This document shows positions 43,603 through 52,496 of a DNA stretch of 64,000 nucleotides, one piece after another. The stretch covers positions 693,104-757,103 of the forward strand of contig NZ_JABXWR010000001.1 in assembly GCF_013377755.1 (NCBI RefSeq), read 5' to 3'. A program made the position numbers and the translations under genes. The notes beneath the pieces were generated by a model. The model saw nothing but the letters and a program-made list of their open reading frames with translations. It did not search any database and was not told the origin of the DNA. Positions within the stretch are counted from its first letter, which is position 1. Each line of letters starts with the position of its first letter. Source of the DNA: Methanofollis tationis (GTDB lineage: Archaea; Halobacteriota; Methanomicrobia; Methanomicrobiales; Methanofollaceae).

Positions 43603-46600
43603 TCACCGACCCCGGAAAGCAGAGTAAGGGCTTTGCAACCTCCCCAGCGCCCGATCCATCTCCTTCTTCACTTCAGGATCGGGTTCACGCCGCCTCAGTT
43701 TCATCAGATCGCTCCGGGCATGTGTGTCCCTGAGGAGACCCAGGGCCCATGCCGCCTTTTTCCGAACCCCTGCCGCCGGGTCTTTGAGACAGGGAAGCAG
43801 CACCTCTGTCACCCGTCGATACCGGATCAGACCAAGCGCCTCGATCGCCCGCTCACGGACCCCCGGGTCTTTATTTTTTAACAGGGCGATCAGGGGATCG
43901 ATTGCCTCGGGTCCTTCCTTGACAAGGAGCTGGACGATCCTGCCCCGATCCTTCGGAGATGTGTTTTCTTTCAGTAATACGATCAACTGCTCAACTCTGC
44001 TCTGACCCATCGACTCCGGCATCTCATCTGGATCGCCACCTGCACCGGGCCGGGGTCTTCCACTCACTTCTCTCTCCCCGGCACTATCCCCCCCACACCG
44101 CAGGATCAACCCCCTGATCACCGCCGGCTCCCTCCCACCGATGGCCAGCAGCCAGCGCTGGCTCGGCACCTCCATCATCTGCTCATTCCCGTACGCCGAC
44201 CTCAGCACTCTCGCCCACCCCTCATCGGTGAGCGGTGGTCTCATCCCCTCCAGGAAACTGAGCAGCCGCGCCCGCACCTCAGGCAGGATCGATTCGACGA
44301 TATTCCTGACCTTGATCTCGCCGAAGTCCTCGGTCGCCAGGCCCGGCATCTCATCTGGATCGTCACCTGCACCGGGCCGGGAACTTCTCCTCACTTCTCC
44401 CTCCCTGGCACTATCCCCCCCATACCGCAGGATCAACTCCCTGATCGCCGCCGGTTCCCTCCCGGCGATGACCAGCAGCCAGCGCTGGCTCGGCACCTCC
44501 ACCATCTGCTCATCCCTGTACGCCGACCTCAGCACCCGCGCCCACCCCTCATCGGTCAGGGGGCCGGTCATCCCCTCCAGCAGGCCGACCAGCCGCGCCC
44601 GCGCCTCGGGCAGGATCGATTCGACGATATTCCTCACCTTGATCACGCCGAAGTCATCGGTCGCCATGCCCTCATGGCCGGCATAATATGTCCGGACCGC
44701 CTCCTCGGACGCCTGTTCAAAGGCAGAGAAGACCTCGGGCTCATCGGCCGCCTCTTCGGTGATCGGGATCCCCATCTTCAGGGCCACATCGGTGATCCAT
44801 GCGAGATCGTTCTGGTAGGTAAACGAGTCCTCCGAGACAATATAATTGCGGGGAACGGCCACGAAGTGGTGGAAGACCGGCTTTTTCCCCGGCCGGTTCC
44901 GCAGGATCCTGCCCAGGCGCTGGATCAGCTGGAGTTTCGTCTTCGACGAAGCCACGTTGATCCCGACCTCCGCGTCCGGAATATCGATACCCTCGTCGAG
45001 CATCCGCGGGGCGATCAGCACGCCGGTCCTCGCCGCCCTGAAGGCCTGGAGGGCGTGCTTCGCCTCCCCGTCCTTCAATTTCGAATGGACGATGAAGGCC
45101 GGCACCGTCCCGGAGAGACGCTCATAGACCCGCTCGCAGGTCGCAATATCCATCGCAAAGAGCACGCACTTCTTCGCCCCGCCCAGGTTCCGCGCCAGCC
45201 TGATCGCCTCCTCGAGTTTCGGCGACGACCGGTGGATCACCCACCGGCGTTTGTTGATCAGGCCGATCATCTGGAGCCACTCGTCCGGGATCTCCACGCT
45301 GCGGTACCGGAGATCGGTCATCAGGCGGACAAAGTCAGAGAGGCTCTCAAACCGCTCAAACCGGTTCCTCGACAATACCCTGATCTGTTCTTTCTGGGTG
45401 GCGTTGATGTAGTTCAGGAGTTTCCTGATGCTCTCGGTGATCGAGGCGAACTCCTCCTCCTCCATGATATCCAAGAACGTCTTGTGGACCACAAGGTTGA
45501 ACTCCGGGATGATCCCGTCCCGCCGTGCATCGGCCAGCGTATAGGTATAGACCGTCCTCCCGAGGCACCCGTCCAGGACATCGGTCCGCCCGCGCCCCTC
45601 CACCGTCGCCGAGAGTCCCATCTTCCATTTGCAGGGAACGGTCAGCGCATTCCGAAACTGCGGCCCGGCCCCGTGGTGGACCTCGTCGACGATGAGGAGG
45701 TCGGTGCTGTACTGTCCCGGATCCCTCATCACCATCTGGAAGGTGTTGAACGAGATCTCAAACTTCCCCTTATACGAGACCGGCACCGTATACTCCTCGT
45801 CCGGGTCTCCCAGAAACCCCAGTTTCTCGATCGCCTCCCGCCGCCACTGGTTCAGGATCGCCCGCGAATGGCAGAGCACCAGCACCCGCAGGGCGCGGTG
45901 GACTCTGAAGAGATGATAAGCCGTGGCAAGACCGACCAGGGTCTTACCGGTCGCCGTTGCCATCTCCAGCACCCCTTTCCCCCCGGCACCGAGCCAGCGG
46001 TCGCGGGCCTGGACCTGGTGCTTCCAGAGTGAGAGCAGGACCTCGGGCGTCCCGGCGATCTCGCGGAGGCCCTCGTCGGATGGGGGCCAGGCGCCGAGGT
46101 AATCGCCCCACTTTTTTGCGTTCTTCAGGCCGAGGTAGAACTCCATCGCAAAGAGCGAACTCCCCACCGAGAAGAGCCGGGCGCTCTCGTCGATCGGTGA
46201 GGGCGGCAACGCGATCTTCACGGCGATCTTCTTGAGGATCTGGACCTTCTGGATCTCGGGGTAGGTGTGGAGGGCGGTGACCAGGTGTTTTCTGAACCCG
46301 GAGAATTCTCCCCAGGCGTAGTCTGCGTCAGATCCCTCGATGACCCGCTCTGAGAGCACGGCAGCAGCAGTCTCTGCGACATAATCCTCCAGGAGCTGGT
46401 AGTCGGGCCCGGCGGTGTCGAGCCTGGGAAAGAAGAGGGTGCGATGAAAATTGCGGTGGTGGTATTCGTTATCGTAATGGTTGAGGAGCTCCTCATCGGC
46501 CAGACTGAGGGCGACCGGGAGGGGATGGGGGTCGAGCGTCTGCTCCCTGAAATGGTCATAGGTGAAACGCTCCGGGTGTTCGAGATATTCCAGTTCATAT

Positions 46601-46617
46601 GCCGAGAGGTGTTTCAT
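43603..46617 (-). CDS. Superfamily 2 helicase with duplicated 109-aa module and C-terminal HEAT repeats
   Basis: A 1004-residue protein. An N-terminal domain of about 180 residues has no strong signature. The helicase core follows: LWKHQVQARDRWL, Walker A MATATGKTLVG (about 221), DEVHHG (about 309), LSATVEG, and motif VI LIQRLGRILRNRPGKK (about 570). Residues about 648-866 are two tandem copies of a 109-residue helical module (IKVRNIVESILPE, DEGWARVLRSAY, EVPSQRWLL). About 870-995 are HEAT/PBS-type repeats (DPGVRERAIEALGLIR, DPAAGVRKKAAWALGLLRD). It converges with the MrfA-like gene, 142 nt apart. The HEAT tail suggests a protein- or DNA-binding scaffold; function is inferred to be defence by location. 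Confidence 0.82.
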   Translation of the reverse strand: MKHLSAYELEYLEHPERFTYDHFREQTLDPHPLPVALSLADEELLNHYDNEYHHRNFHRTLFFPRLDTAGPDYQLLEDYVAETAAAVLSERVIEGSDADYAWGEFSGFRKHLVTALHTYPEIQKVQILKKIAVKIALPPSPIDESARLFSVGSSLFAMEFYLGLKNAKKWGDYLGAWPPSDEGLREIAGTPEVLLSLWKHQVQARDRWLGAGGKGVLEMATATGKTLVGLATAYHLFRVHRALRVLVLCHSRAILNQWRREAIEKLGFLGDPDEEYTVPVSYKGKFEISFNTFQMVMRDPGQYSTDLLIVDEVHHGAGPQFRNALTVPCKWKMGLSATVEGRGRTDVLDGCLGRTVYTYTLADARRDGIIPEFNLVVHKTFLDIMEEEEFASITESIRKLLNYINATQKEQIRVLSRNRFERFESLSDFVRLMTDLRYRSVEIPDEWLQMIGLINKRRWVIHRSSPKLEEAIRLARNLGGAKKCVLFAMDIATCERVYERLSGTVPAFIVHSKLKDGEAKHALQAFRAARTGVLIAPRMLDEGIDIPDAEVGINVASSKTKLQLIQRLGRILRNRPGKKPVFHHFVAVPRNYIVSEDSFTYQNDLAWITDVALKMGIPITEEAADEPEVFSAFEQASEEAVRTYYAGHEGMATDDFGVIKVRNIVESILPEARARLVGLLEGMTGPLTDEGWARVLRSAYRDEQMVEVPSQRWLLVIAGREPAAIRELILRYGGDSAREGEVRRSSRPGAGDDPDEMPGLATEDFGEIKVRNIVESILPEVRARLLSFLEGMRPPLTDEGWARVLRSAYGNEQMMEVPSQRWLLAIGGREPAVIRGLILRCGGDSAGEREVSGRPRPGAGGDPDEMPESMGQSRVEQLIVLLKENTSPKDRGRIVQLLVKEGPEAIDPLIALLKNKDPGVRERAIEALGLIRYRRVTEVLLPCLKDPAAGVRKKAAWALGLLRDTHARSDLMKLRRREPDPEVKKEMDRALGRLQSPYSAFRGR
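44020..44673 (-). repeat. Tandem duplication of 327 bp inside the helicase gene
   Basis: Two head-to-tail 327-bp units (44,347-44,673 and 44,020-44,346) encode 109-residue copies that are largely identical, for example GLATEDFGEIKVRNIVE against GMATDDFGVIKVRNIVE. The frame is kept. High identity implies recent duplication or gene conversion. Confidence 0.85.
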
Positions 46618-46763
46618 GTGCAGTCTCCATGAAATCGGGGATCAGGACATGGTCTGTTATCTCTTCACGATTAATGCCGTTTTCGGTATTGTTCTGCACA
46701 TCTGAGATCAGGAAATGAGGACATAGAGGAGAAGAGCCTCTCGCTCCATCAAACGAGTACGAA

Positions 46764-47006
46764 ATGAGCTCTGCCCGCCTCTTCACCGCCACGGTGCACC
46801 GGAGGGAGGGGGAAGGTTCGGAGAAAAGTTCGGAGAAAATTATTGATCTGCTCAAGGCCGAGCCCGGACTGCCGGCCAGAGAAGTGGCAGAAAGGCTGGG
46901 TATCTCCCGGAGAGCGGTTGAAAAGCAGATCGCCAGAATGCGCGAAGAGGGCAGGATCCGGCGCATCAGTCTGGCCAGGGGCGGTCACCCGGAGGTGATC
47001 GAGTGA
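46764..47006 (+). pseudogene. Relic: C-terminal winged helix of an AlbA_2 (Schlafen-type) ATP-binding protein
   Basis: An 80-codon open frame containing SARLFTATVHRREGEGSEK, then IIDLLKAEPGLPAREVAE and LGISRRAVEKQIARMREEG. This is the typical last winged helix of AlbA_2/HATPase_c_4 proteins, including the S-E-K-S-S-E-K linker. The catalytic and sensor parts that should precede it are absent; upstream sequence is non-coding. It could still be translated from the ATG as a small HTH protein, but the truncated beginning argues for a relic. Confidence 0.6.
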
Positions 47007-47141
47007 GGGCTCCCCTGCCCCATAATAGAGGCCTCACCCCAACCGAACGGACCGCCCTCGAACTGCTCGATGCAGAGGCACAGGAAAGCGCCTGACCTCC
47101 TGGCCCGGCACTGAACCGGCATTTTTCATAGTTTTTTCACC

Positions 47142-47447
47142 GTGTATCTGGCAGAGCCCCTCACCATCGACGCCGCCAGGGGAGCCACCGAACAAGTAAC
47201 CGAACAAGTAACCGAACAGGTCAGGCGGTTCCTCCTCTGCCTCACGTCGGGGCCACTGGGGCGGCAGGAGGCCATGCACTGTCCTGGCCTGAGCCATCGG
47301 CCCACGTTCCTGTATGATTATCTGCAGCCGGCAATACGGGCGGGATTCGCCGGGATGACCCGGCCGGATGCGCCCACCAGCCCGACCCAGAAGTACCGGC
47401 TGACGGCGAAGGGCCGGGCGGTGATTGCCGCAGAGGGAGAGAAATAA
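47142..47447 (+). pseudogene. Relic: C-terminal segment of a second AlbA_2-type protein with T-E-Q-V repeats
   Basis: The frame encodes a TEQVTEQVTEQV hinge and then LTSGPLGRQEAMHCPGLSH and PTSPTQKYRLTAKGRAV. It ends in TAA. The same plan (short tetrapeptide repeats, winged helix, QKYRLTGKGR end) closes the intact AlbA_2 gene at 50,372, so this is a truncated relative. No N-terminal AlbA_2 or ATPase domain is present upstream. Confidence 0.6.
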
Positions 47448-47478
47448 TGGCTCCCCCGCCCCGTAAAAAAAGGCACCT

Positions 47479-47658
47479 TCACTTCTTCCGGTACACATTC
47501 ACCCCGATCGTGATCTCCTCATGCCCCGGCACCGACACATTCCCCTCAGTCGAGGCGATCGTGATCGACTTCCCGGTCTTCGACACCCCGAACTCCTGCG
47601 CGAGATCGACCGTGATCACCAGCCTATCCCCCTCCACCTTCATATCGACATTTTTCAT
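47479..47658 (-). CDS. Small conserved protein downstream of Orc1/Cdc6
   Basis: 59 residues from ATG 47,658, rich in beta-strand-like segments (GDRLVITVDLAQEFG, SITIASTEGNVSV, EITIGVNVYRKK). It overlaps the 3' end of the Orc1/Cdc6 gene by 35 nt on the same strand and is probably co-transcribed. I do not recognise a characterised family. It might be a DNA-binding or replication accessory protein, but nothing in the sequence shows this. Confidence 0.55.
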   Translation of the reverse strand: MKNVDMKVEGDRLVITVDLAQEFGVSKTGKSITIASTEGNVSVPGHEEITIGVNVYRKK

Positions 47659-48811
47659 CGTCGCACACTCCTGCAGCACATTTCAACGACGCCCCCGATG
47701 AACCTGCCGGGACCTGGAGCACCTCCTCCACTCCCTCCCGCACAAAAATCTCCCGCGTCCGCCCCTTCTCATGCCGCACCTTCAGGTCCAGCAGCCTGAG
47801 AAACTCCAGCTTCCCCAGCCGCTCATGGAACGTCGAATAACTGATCCGCTCCCTCTCGCCGAGACGCTTATACACCGCCCCCGCCGTCGCCGGCCCATCG
47901 CCCTCCACCCAGGCCGCCAGCACCGCATCGAGCACCGCCCGCTCACTCGAAGAGAGCGTGCGCACCACCGTCGCCACCTCCAGGTGCCGGGAGACCTCGA
48001 ACGCCGCCGCCAGGTCCCCCACCGTCACCTCGGTCCGCGCCTCCCGCTCGGCCGTCGTGGCCGCCCGCCTCACCAGGTCCAGACCCATCCGGAGATCGCC
48101 GCAGGCATATGTCCGCTCCACCAGATACTCCAGCGCCGCCGGCGGCACCACCCCCGGGTACAGCCCCATCCTGATCCGGTCGAGGAGGATCTCCCGGATC
48201 TCCGCCGCTCCATAGGGCATGAAATAGACGTTCGCGGCGTGGAGCACCGAGAGCGTCGCCGGGTTGAGCGTGCGGGAGAAATCGGTCGCCAGGTCGGATA
48301 TCGTCAGAAACACCCCGGTGTGGGTGCCCGGCCACGCCTCGTACATCCTGAGGATCGCCGAGAGCACACGGTTCAGCGTCCCGTCCGGGATCAGGTAGTG
48401 GGCGTCGTCCAGGCAGACCACGAGCGCCGCCTTGCGCTCGATCAGGCGCAGGGCGACCTTCTCCAGGATCCGCTCGTTCGCAACCCCTGACCTGGGCGGC
48501 ATATGGCCGAAGACGGCGAAAAAGATCTGGCTGTAGATCGTGTTGGGCGCCCGTTCGGTCTGGCAGGAGACGAGCACCGGCACGACCCGCTGCGTCACCT
48601 CCCGCACCTCGGCAAAGATCCGGCGCACGGCGGTGGTCTTGCCCGTGCCCGGCGGCCCCCGGAGCACGGTGTTCAACGGCGAAAAGCCCTGGACGGCCGG
48701 CCGCAGGGCGAAGGCGAGGTCGTTCATCTGGGCGTCGCGGTAGTTGAAGACCTCGGGGAGGTGGGTGGTCTCGAAGATCGCCGGGTCGCGAAAGAGCGTC
48801 TGGTCGCTCAT
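47624..48811 (-). CDS. Orc1/Cdc6-family replication initiator
   Basis: About 395 residues from ATG 48,811; ATG 48,829 would add six. It is a AAA+ ATPase with Walker A LRGPPGTGKTTAV (about residue 55), Walker B ALVVCLDDAHYL (about 130), sensor-type LTISDLATDFSRTL and the sensor-2 region CGDLRMGLDLVRRA. The C-terminal winged helix is about 310-380 (AVYKRLGERERISYSTFHERL). Orc1/Cdc6 binds origin repeats and loads MCM. Its presence inside an integrated element points to an element-specific replicon. I found no convincing origin-recognition repeat array next to it. Confidence 0.88.
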   Translation of the reverse strand: MSDQTLFRDPAIFETTHLPEVFNYRDAQMNDLAFALRPAVQGFSPLNTVLRGPPGTGKTTAVRRIFAEVREVTQRVVPVLVSCQTERAPNTIYSQIFFAVFGHMPPRSGVANERILEKVALRLIERKAALVVCLDDAHYLIPDGTLNRVLSAILRMYEAWPGTHTGVFLTISDLATDFSRTLNPATLSVLHAANVYFMPYGAAEIREILLDRIRMGLYPGVVPPAALEYLVERTYACGDLRMGLDLVRRAATTAEREARTEVTVGDLAAAFEVSRHLEVATVVRTLSSSERAVLDAVLAAWVEGDGPATAGAVYKRLGERERISYSTFHERLGKLEFLRLLDLKVRHEKGRTREIFVREGVEEVLQVPAGSSGASLKCAAGVCDDEKCRYEGGGG

Positions 48812-48865
48812 AAGGGAGGGATGTCTCATGGTGAAGGGGTGAACGGGAGGGTATATAGGGGCGGG

Positions 48866-49381
48866 CGGGAACAACTGGAAAAAGCGCTCATGCCCGACCA
48901 GCTGGTGGGCAGGGTGCTGGACATGGGGCAGCTCACCGTCAAGATACGCAAGATCGACATAGCCTCTCACCCCTTACAGGAGTGGGACCAGATCAAGGCC
49001 TCCGAAGGTCAGGAGAATACGATGTATATCATCTTCCTCGTGGTCATCATGTCCGCGATCCGGGAGGTCGTCGTCGACCGGTATGATATGAAGACCGCAA
49101 AGGTGCTTATTGTCGACAATCCCTTCGGTTCGACGGGGGCACATTATCTCTGGGAGAAGATCGGGTCGATCCTTGAGCGCAACAACGTCCAGATCATCTG
49201 CTCGGGACATAATATCGGTACAGAAGTGAGAGAGTTCTTCCCGGTCAACCATATTCTCACCGAGGAGAGGTCGGCGTCGGGGAGGACCAGGATCGGGATC
49301 AGGTTTGAAGGGGTGGGAAAGGAACGGGATCGGCTTGAGCGGCAGAAGCGAGAAGATGTCAGGGCCTGGCTCGGATCATGA
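48866..49381 (+). pseudogene. Relic: C-terminal ATPase lobe of an SMC-like protein
   Basis: The frame encodes a degenerate signature (WDQIKASEGQENTMYIIFL), a Walker B-like strand KVLIVDNPFGSTGAHYLWE and the following VQIICSGHNIGTEVRE, the C-terminal half of an ABC/SMC-type head. The N-terminal Walker A lobe and coiled coil are missing; the recognisable homology begins abruptly inside the Orc1/Cdc6 promoter region. ATG 48,890 could in principle start a product of 163 residues. Best read as a deletion remnant of a larger defence-type ATPase. Confidence 0.6.
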
Positions 49382-49736
49382 TAGGTGCCACCACTGCCGA
49401 ATCATACGGTGAGGTCATAGAACTGTTTCAGTCGAACCGACAAGTCTAAAGAGAGGCTGAGCGAGATTATATCCATCAAATCGAATAAAGAAGTCATCGA
49501 TTGGGTGTTCAGTAAGTATTTCCTGGCAATCACAACAGAGGAGAAAATCTGCTCAAAGAACTGTCTCGCTTGAAAACCAGGCAAGGCATCATCATTATAA
49601 CCAGAAAAAAGTCTGCCCGGGGGGTTAGACATCGGATATGTTCGTGACGTGGCCGAATGATCAGGGAAATTTCAGAAAGGCTTTAATTTTCTTTCTCCGA
49701 ACTGGATCGATCAGAGCAGGACTCAACTGAGGAAAG
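49382..49736. other. Intergenic region with coding debris
   Basis: 355 bp with no intact gene. One stretch near 49,450-49,560 reads on the plus strand as a plausible but stop-bounded peptide (SKERLSEIISIKSNKEVID), likely debris of another gene. GAGGAAAG at its right end is the ribosome-binding site of the DUF4062 gene. Confidence 0.4.
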
Positions 49737-50375
49737 ATGAAGAGCAACAAAAAACTCACGATCATGGTTTCATCTACAGTCTATGGCATCGAAGAGCTTC
49801 TGGACCGGATCTACACGCTTTTAACTGAATTCGGGTATGAAGTCTGGATGTCGCACAAGGGAACCATGCCGGTCTTTTCACAACACTCAGCGTTTGAGAA
49901 TTGTATAGCGGGGGTAACAAACTGCGACCTCTTTCTCGGATTGATCACCCCTCATTACGGTAGTGGAAAAGATGCAGACGGACTTTCCATCACCCACCTT
50001 GAACTGAGAAAAGCCATCGAACTCAATAAACCGCGCTGGCTTCTGGCCCATGATCATGTAATTTTCGCCAGATCGCTGCTGAACCATCTGGGTTATAAAG
50101 GAGAGAGCGGCCGAGAAAAACTTTCACTGGAGAAAAACCAGATCCTGGATGATCTCCGTGTCATTGACATGTACGAAGAGGCCATTCTCTCTCAGAAACC
50201 CCTGCAGGACCGACAGGGGAACTGGGTCCAGAAGTTCGGTTCTGATGATGACGCTGCTCTTTTCGCTATGGCACAGTTCTCTCGCTATCAGGAAGTCGAG
50301 GCGTTTGTGCACGAGAACTTACGAGATAGTGCCCGTGTTTCTCGAATCATCCAGGACAGGGGAGGGCGGCTATGA
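49737..50375 (+). CDS. DUF4062-domain protein
   Basis: A 212-residue protein. It opens KLTIMVSSTVYGIEELLD and has FGYEVWMSHKGTMP, CIAGVTNCDLFLGLITPHYG and ITHLELRKAIELNKPRW, which is the DUF4062 fold, a flavodoxin/TIR-like alpha-beta domain found at the N-terminus of NTPases and with defence proteins. GAGGAAAG precedes the ATG. Its TGA overlaps the ATG of the AlbA_2 gene, so both are made together. A TIR-like NAD-handling role has been proposed for similar folds, but I see no proof here. Confidence 0.85.
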   Translation: MKSNKKLTIMVSSTVYGIEELLDRIYTLLTEFGYEVWMSHKGTMPVFSQHSAFENCIAGVTNCDLFLGLITPHYGSGKDADGLSITHLELRKAIELNKPRWLLAHDHVIFARSLLNHLGYKGESGREKLSLEKNQILDDLRVIDMYEEAILSQKPLQDRQGNWVQKFGSDDDAALFAMAQFSRYQEVEAFVHENLRDSARVSRIIQDRGGRL

Positions 50376-51814
50376 AACCGGAGAATATAGATGAGGCTCT
50401 GCTGCCTGGAGATGACCAGAGCATTGAATTTCTGCCGGAGTGCCAGGATCTTGAGGTCGTCGGTTCTGTGGTCTGCGGTTTTCTCAATACGTCCGGTGGC
50501 TCTCTCGTCTGTGGTGTGAATGGCAGGGGGGATATCATCGGCATCGACGACGCCGATACTGTAGCGAAGAATCTCGAACAAGGACTGCTCCACGGTGTTT
50601 CTCCTGGGGCACTGGTATCTGTTCAGGTCCATCCGGTCGGAGAAAAGAGGGTGCTGATCGTCGAGGTGCCGGCCGGCAAAGATCTACCGTACGCCTTTGA
50701 GCATGTGATCTATATCCGTGACGGTCAGACCACAAAAAAAGCCGATATCGATACGATCCGCGATATGGTGCTCCGGAAACAGGTGGAACCCGAACGATGG
50801 GAGCGCCGTTTTTCTTCTGCAGACATGAAGGAGGATATGGATGAAGATGAAGTCCGCTCCACCGTGAATGCAGTGACCGAAAGGGCCAGGCTCCAGTTTA
50901 GAGAGAGCAAAAATCCGATCAGGGTTCTTGAAGACCTCGGAGTGTGTCGCTATGGGCGCCTGACCAATGGCGGCGATGTCCTTTTTGGAGCCAATCCAGC
51001 CATGCGTTATCCGCAGGTACGGGTCCGTGCTGCCTGTTTTACGACAAACAGGGCAGATGACACGTACCGGGATCTGAAATCCTATGAAGGCCCACTGGTA
51101 CCGGTTTTAGAGGAAGTTTACCGTTTTATTCAACGAAATACACCCACAATCTCACGTTTTGACAGGGAGAGCCTGAACCGGCAGGACGAGCCTCTCTACC
51201 CTATAGCCGCGATCAGGGAAGGGTTGGTAAATGCGTTTGTCCACCGGGATTACAGCGATTTTTCCGGGGGGATTAGCATTCACATCTATCCGGACCGTCT
51301 GGAGATCAGGAACGCCGGCAGGTTTCCTGAAGGTGTGACGCCCGATAACCTCATGTCCGGGCATATCTCGGTGCTGCGCAATCCGGACATTGCCCATGTG
51401 CTTTATCTGCGAGGATTAATGGAGATGATAGGCCGTGGCAGTGTGATGATCAGGAAGGCCTGTGACGAACGCGGTTTACCTCCGCCGAAGTGGTCGGAAG
51501 ACGATCGTGGTGTCACATTAACCTTCTATGCCCCGGAAGTCACCCCGGAAGTCACCCCGGAAGTCACCCCGGAAGTCACCCCGGAAGTCACCCCGGAAGT
51601 CAGAAAGATGCTCGGTGTCCTTGAGGGAGAAATGTCGCGGCAGGATCTTCAGGACGCTCTCGGTCTGAAGGACAAAGAACACTTCAGGAAAGCCTATCTG
51701 CTGCCGTCCCTCCGGGAAAACCTGATCGAAATGACGCTCCCCGATAAACCACAGAGCAGCAAGCAAAAATATCGGCTCACAGGAAAAGGACGCACCCTGT
51801 CAGAAAAGTTTTGA
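50372..51814 (+). CDS. AlbA_2 (Schlafen-type)/HATPase_c_4 protein with 12-bp repeat hinge
   Basis: A 480-residue protein. AlbA_2 domain (about 10-120): QSIEFLPECQDLEVVGSVV, FLNTSGGSLVCGVNGRGDI. A GHKL-like ATPase region (about 200-385) has AIREGLVNAFVHRDYSDFSG (N-box), RLEIRNAGRFPEGV and MEMIGRGSVMIRKA. Then comes a V-T-P-E tetrapeptide repeated about six times, a winged helix and the end QKYRLTGKGR. These proteins often accompany toxin-like or sensor partners; DUF4062 is its partner here. The repeat array can change length without shifting the frame. Confidence 0.85.
   Translation: MKPENIDEALLPGDDQSIEFLPECQDLEVVGSVVCGFLNTSGGSLVCGVNGRGDIIGIDDADTVAKNLEQGLLHGVSPGALVSVQVHPVGEKRVLIVEVPAGKDLPYAFEHVIYIRDGQTTKKADIDTIRDMVLRKQVEPERWERRFSSADMKEDMDEDEVRSTVNAVTERARLQFRESKNPIRVLEDLGVCRYGRLTNGGDVLFGANPAMRYPQVRVRAACFTTNRADDTYRDLKSYEGPLVPVLEEVYRFIQRNTPTISRFDRESLNRQDEPLYPIAAIREGLVNAFVHRDYSDFSGGISIHIYPDRLEIRNAGRFPEGVTPDNLMSGHISVLRNPDIAHVLYLRGLMEMIGRGSVMIRKACDERGLPPPKWSEDDRGVTLTFYAPEVTPEVTPEVTPEVTPEVTPEVRKMLGVLEGEMSRQDLQDALGLKDKEHFRKAYLLPSLRENLIEMTLPDKPQSSKQKYRLTGKGRTLSEKF
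51531..51602 (+). repeat. 12-bp tandem repeat, six copies, encoding the V-T-P-E hinge
   Basis: CCCCGGAAGTCA repeats at 51,531, 51,543, 51,555, 51,567, 51,579 and 51,591 without variation. Because 12 is a multiple of three, slippage changes hinge length only. A related three-copy array lies in the relic at 47,192-47,227. Confidence 0.9.
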
Positions 51815-52496
51815 TGGTCTTTGCTTATGCGGCATTGACAGGATCATTGGTCAATTGCCCCCACCTTCAGACCGAGACGATCCACGAATAGGGATCCCGA
51901 TATACCGAACCCAAACATTAAAGGCAGACTGATACGAGGACGACGATGTTTGCATCGAGCGAATGATATCGCTGAACCTCCAGCACCCCATCAGGATGCT
52001 CCATCACCCTGTCTATACCCTTTGAAATATTCTGGCTCATCGATCAGCCTCAAATCCCCTTTTTCTACCATGACAAGGGCCACTGCCTTGTTGATCGTAG
52101 GGAGCTGGTCGAAGACGTCCCTCCTCAGCGTTTTAACCGGTTTCATGCCCTCACTCCTCTCCCTGAAAGAAGGTGTAGGGGGCCGTCCCCGATCCTTCTG
52201 TTCACGTCATACAGGCAGGCTTCTCCGCCAGATTCATGGTTCCATCCTCTGGATGATGAGTTGTCTTCTTTCTGGGTCATCAAGGGAGAGTCGGAGGGAG
52301 CAGCATATAAACAAAAGTCCATAATGTCACATTAAAATGGCCATTATCACGATCGAAGCAAAATAAGCGGCTTGAATATTCCTCTGAAGAACCCCGGCGT
52401 TCTCCAGGGGGCACCGCGCTCCCCTGTTGGGGTGAGAAGGTCTACTGCCAGAAATTTATCCAGAAAAAATGTCACGTTCTCAAATAGGGGAGAGGT
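51815..52496. other. Intergenic region between the AlbA_2 gene and the integrase
   Basis: About 680 bp with only one possible small gene (minus strand, 51,991-52,146). The remainder shows no recognisable protein or RNA. Base composition becomes AT-rich around 52,310-52,380. Confidence 0.5.
51991..52146 (-). CDS. Possible 51-aa protein, unknown
   Basis: ATG at 52,146 preceded by GGGAGAGGAGTGAGGG, a plausible ribosome-binding stretch. The peptide opens MKPVKTLRRDVFDQLPTINK and contains VALVMVEKGDLRLIDEPEY, which looks protein-like rather than random. No homologue recognised. It might also be the tail of a decayed gene. Confidence 0.35.
   Translation of the reverse strand: MKPVKTLRRDVFDQLPTINKAVALVMVEKGDLRLIDEPEYFKGYRQGDGAS

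Noticed and set aside
48840-48890. Origin recognition boxes next to Orc1/Cdc6
   Set aside because: ACTGGAAA resembles part of an origin box, but only one weak occurrence was seen and no inverted array. Not enough to call an origin.
51531-51602. CRISPR-like array
   Set aside because: The 12-bp units are contiguous, without spacers, in frame inside a coding sequence.
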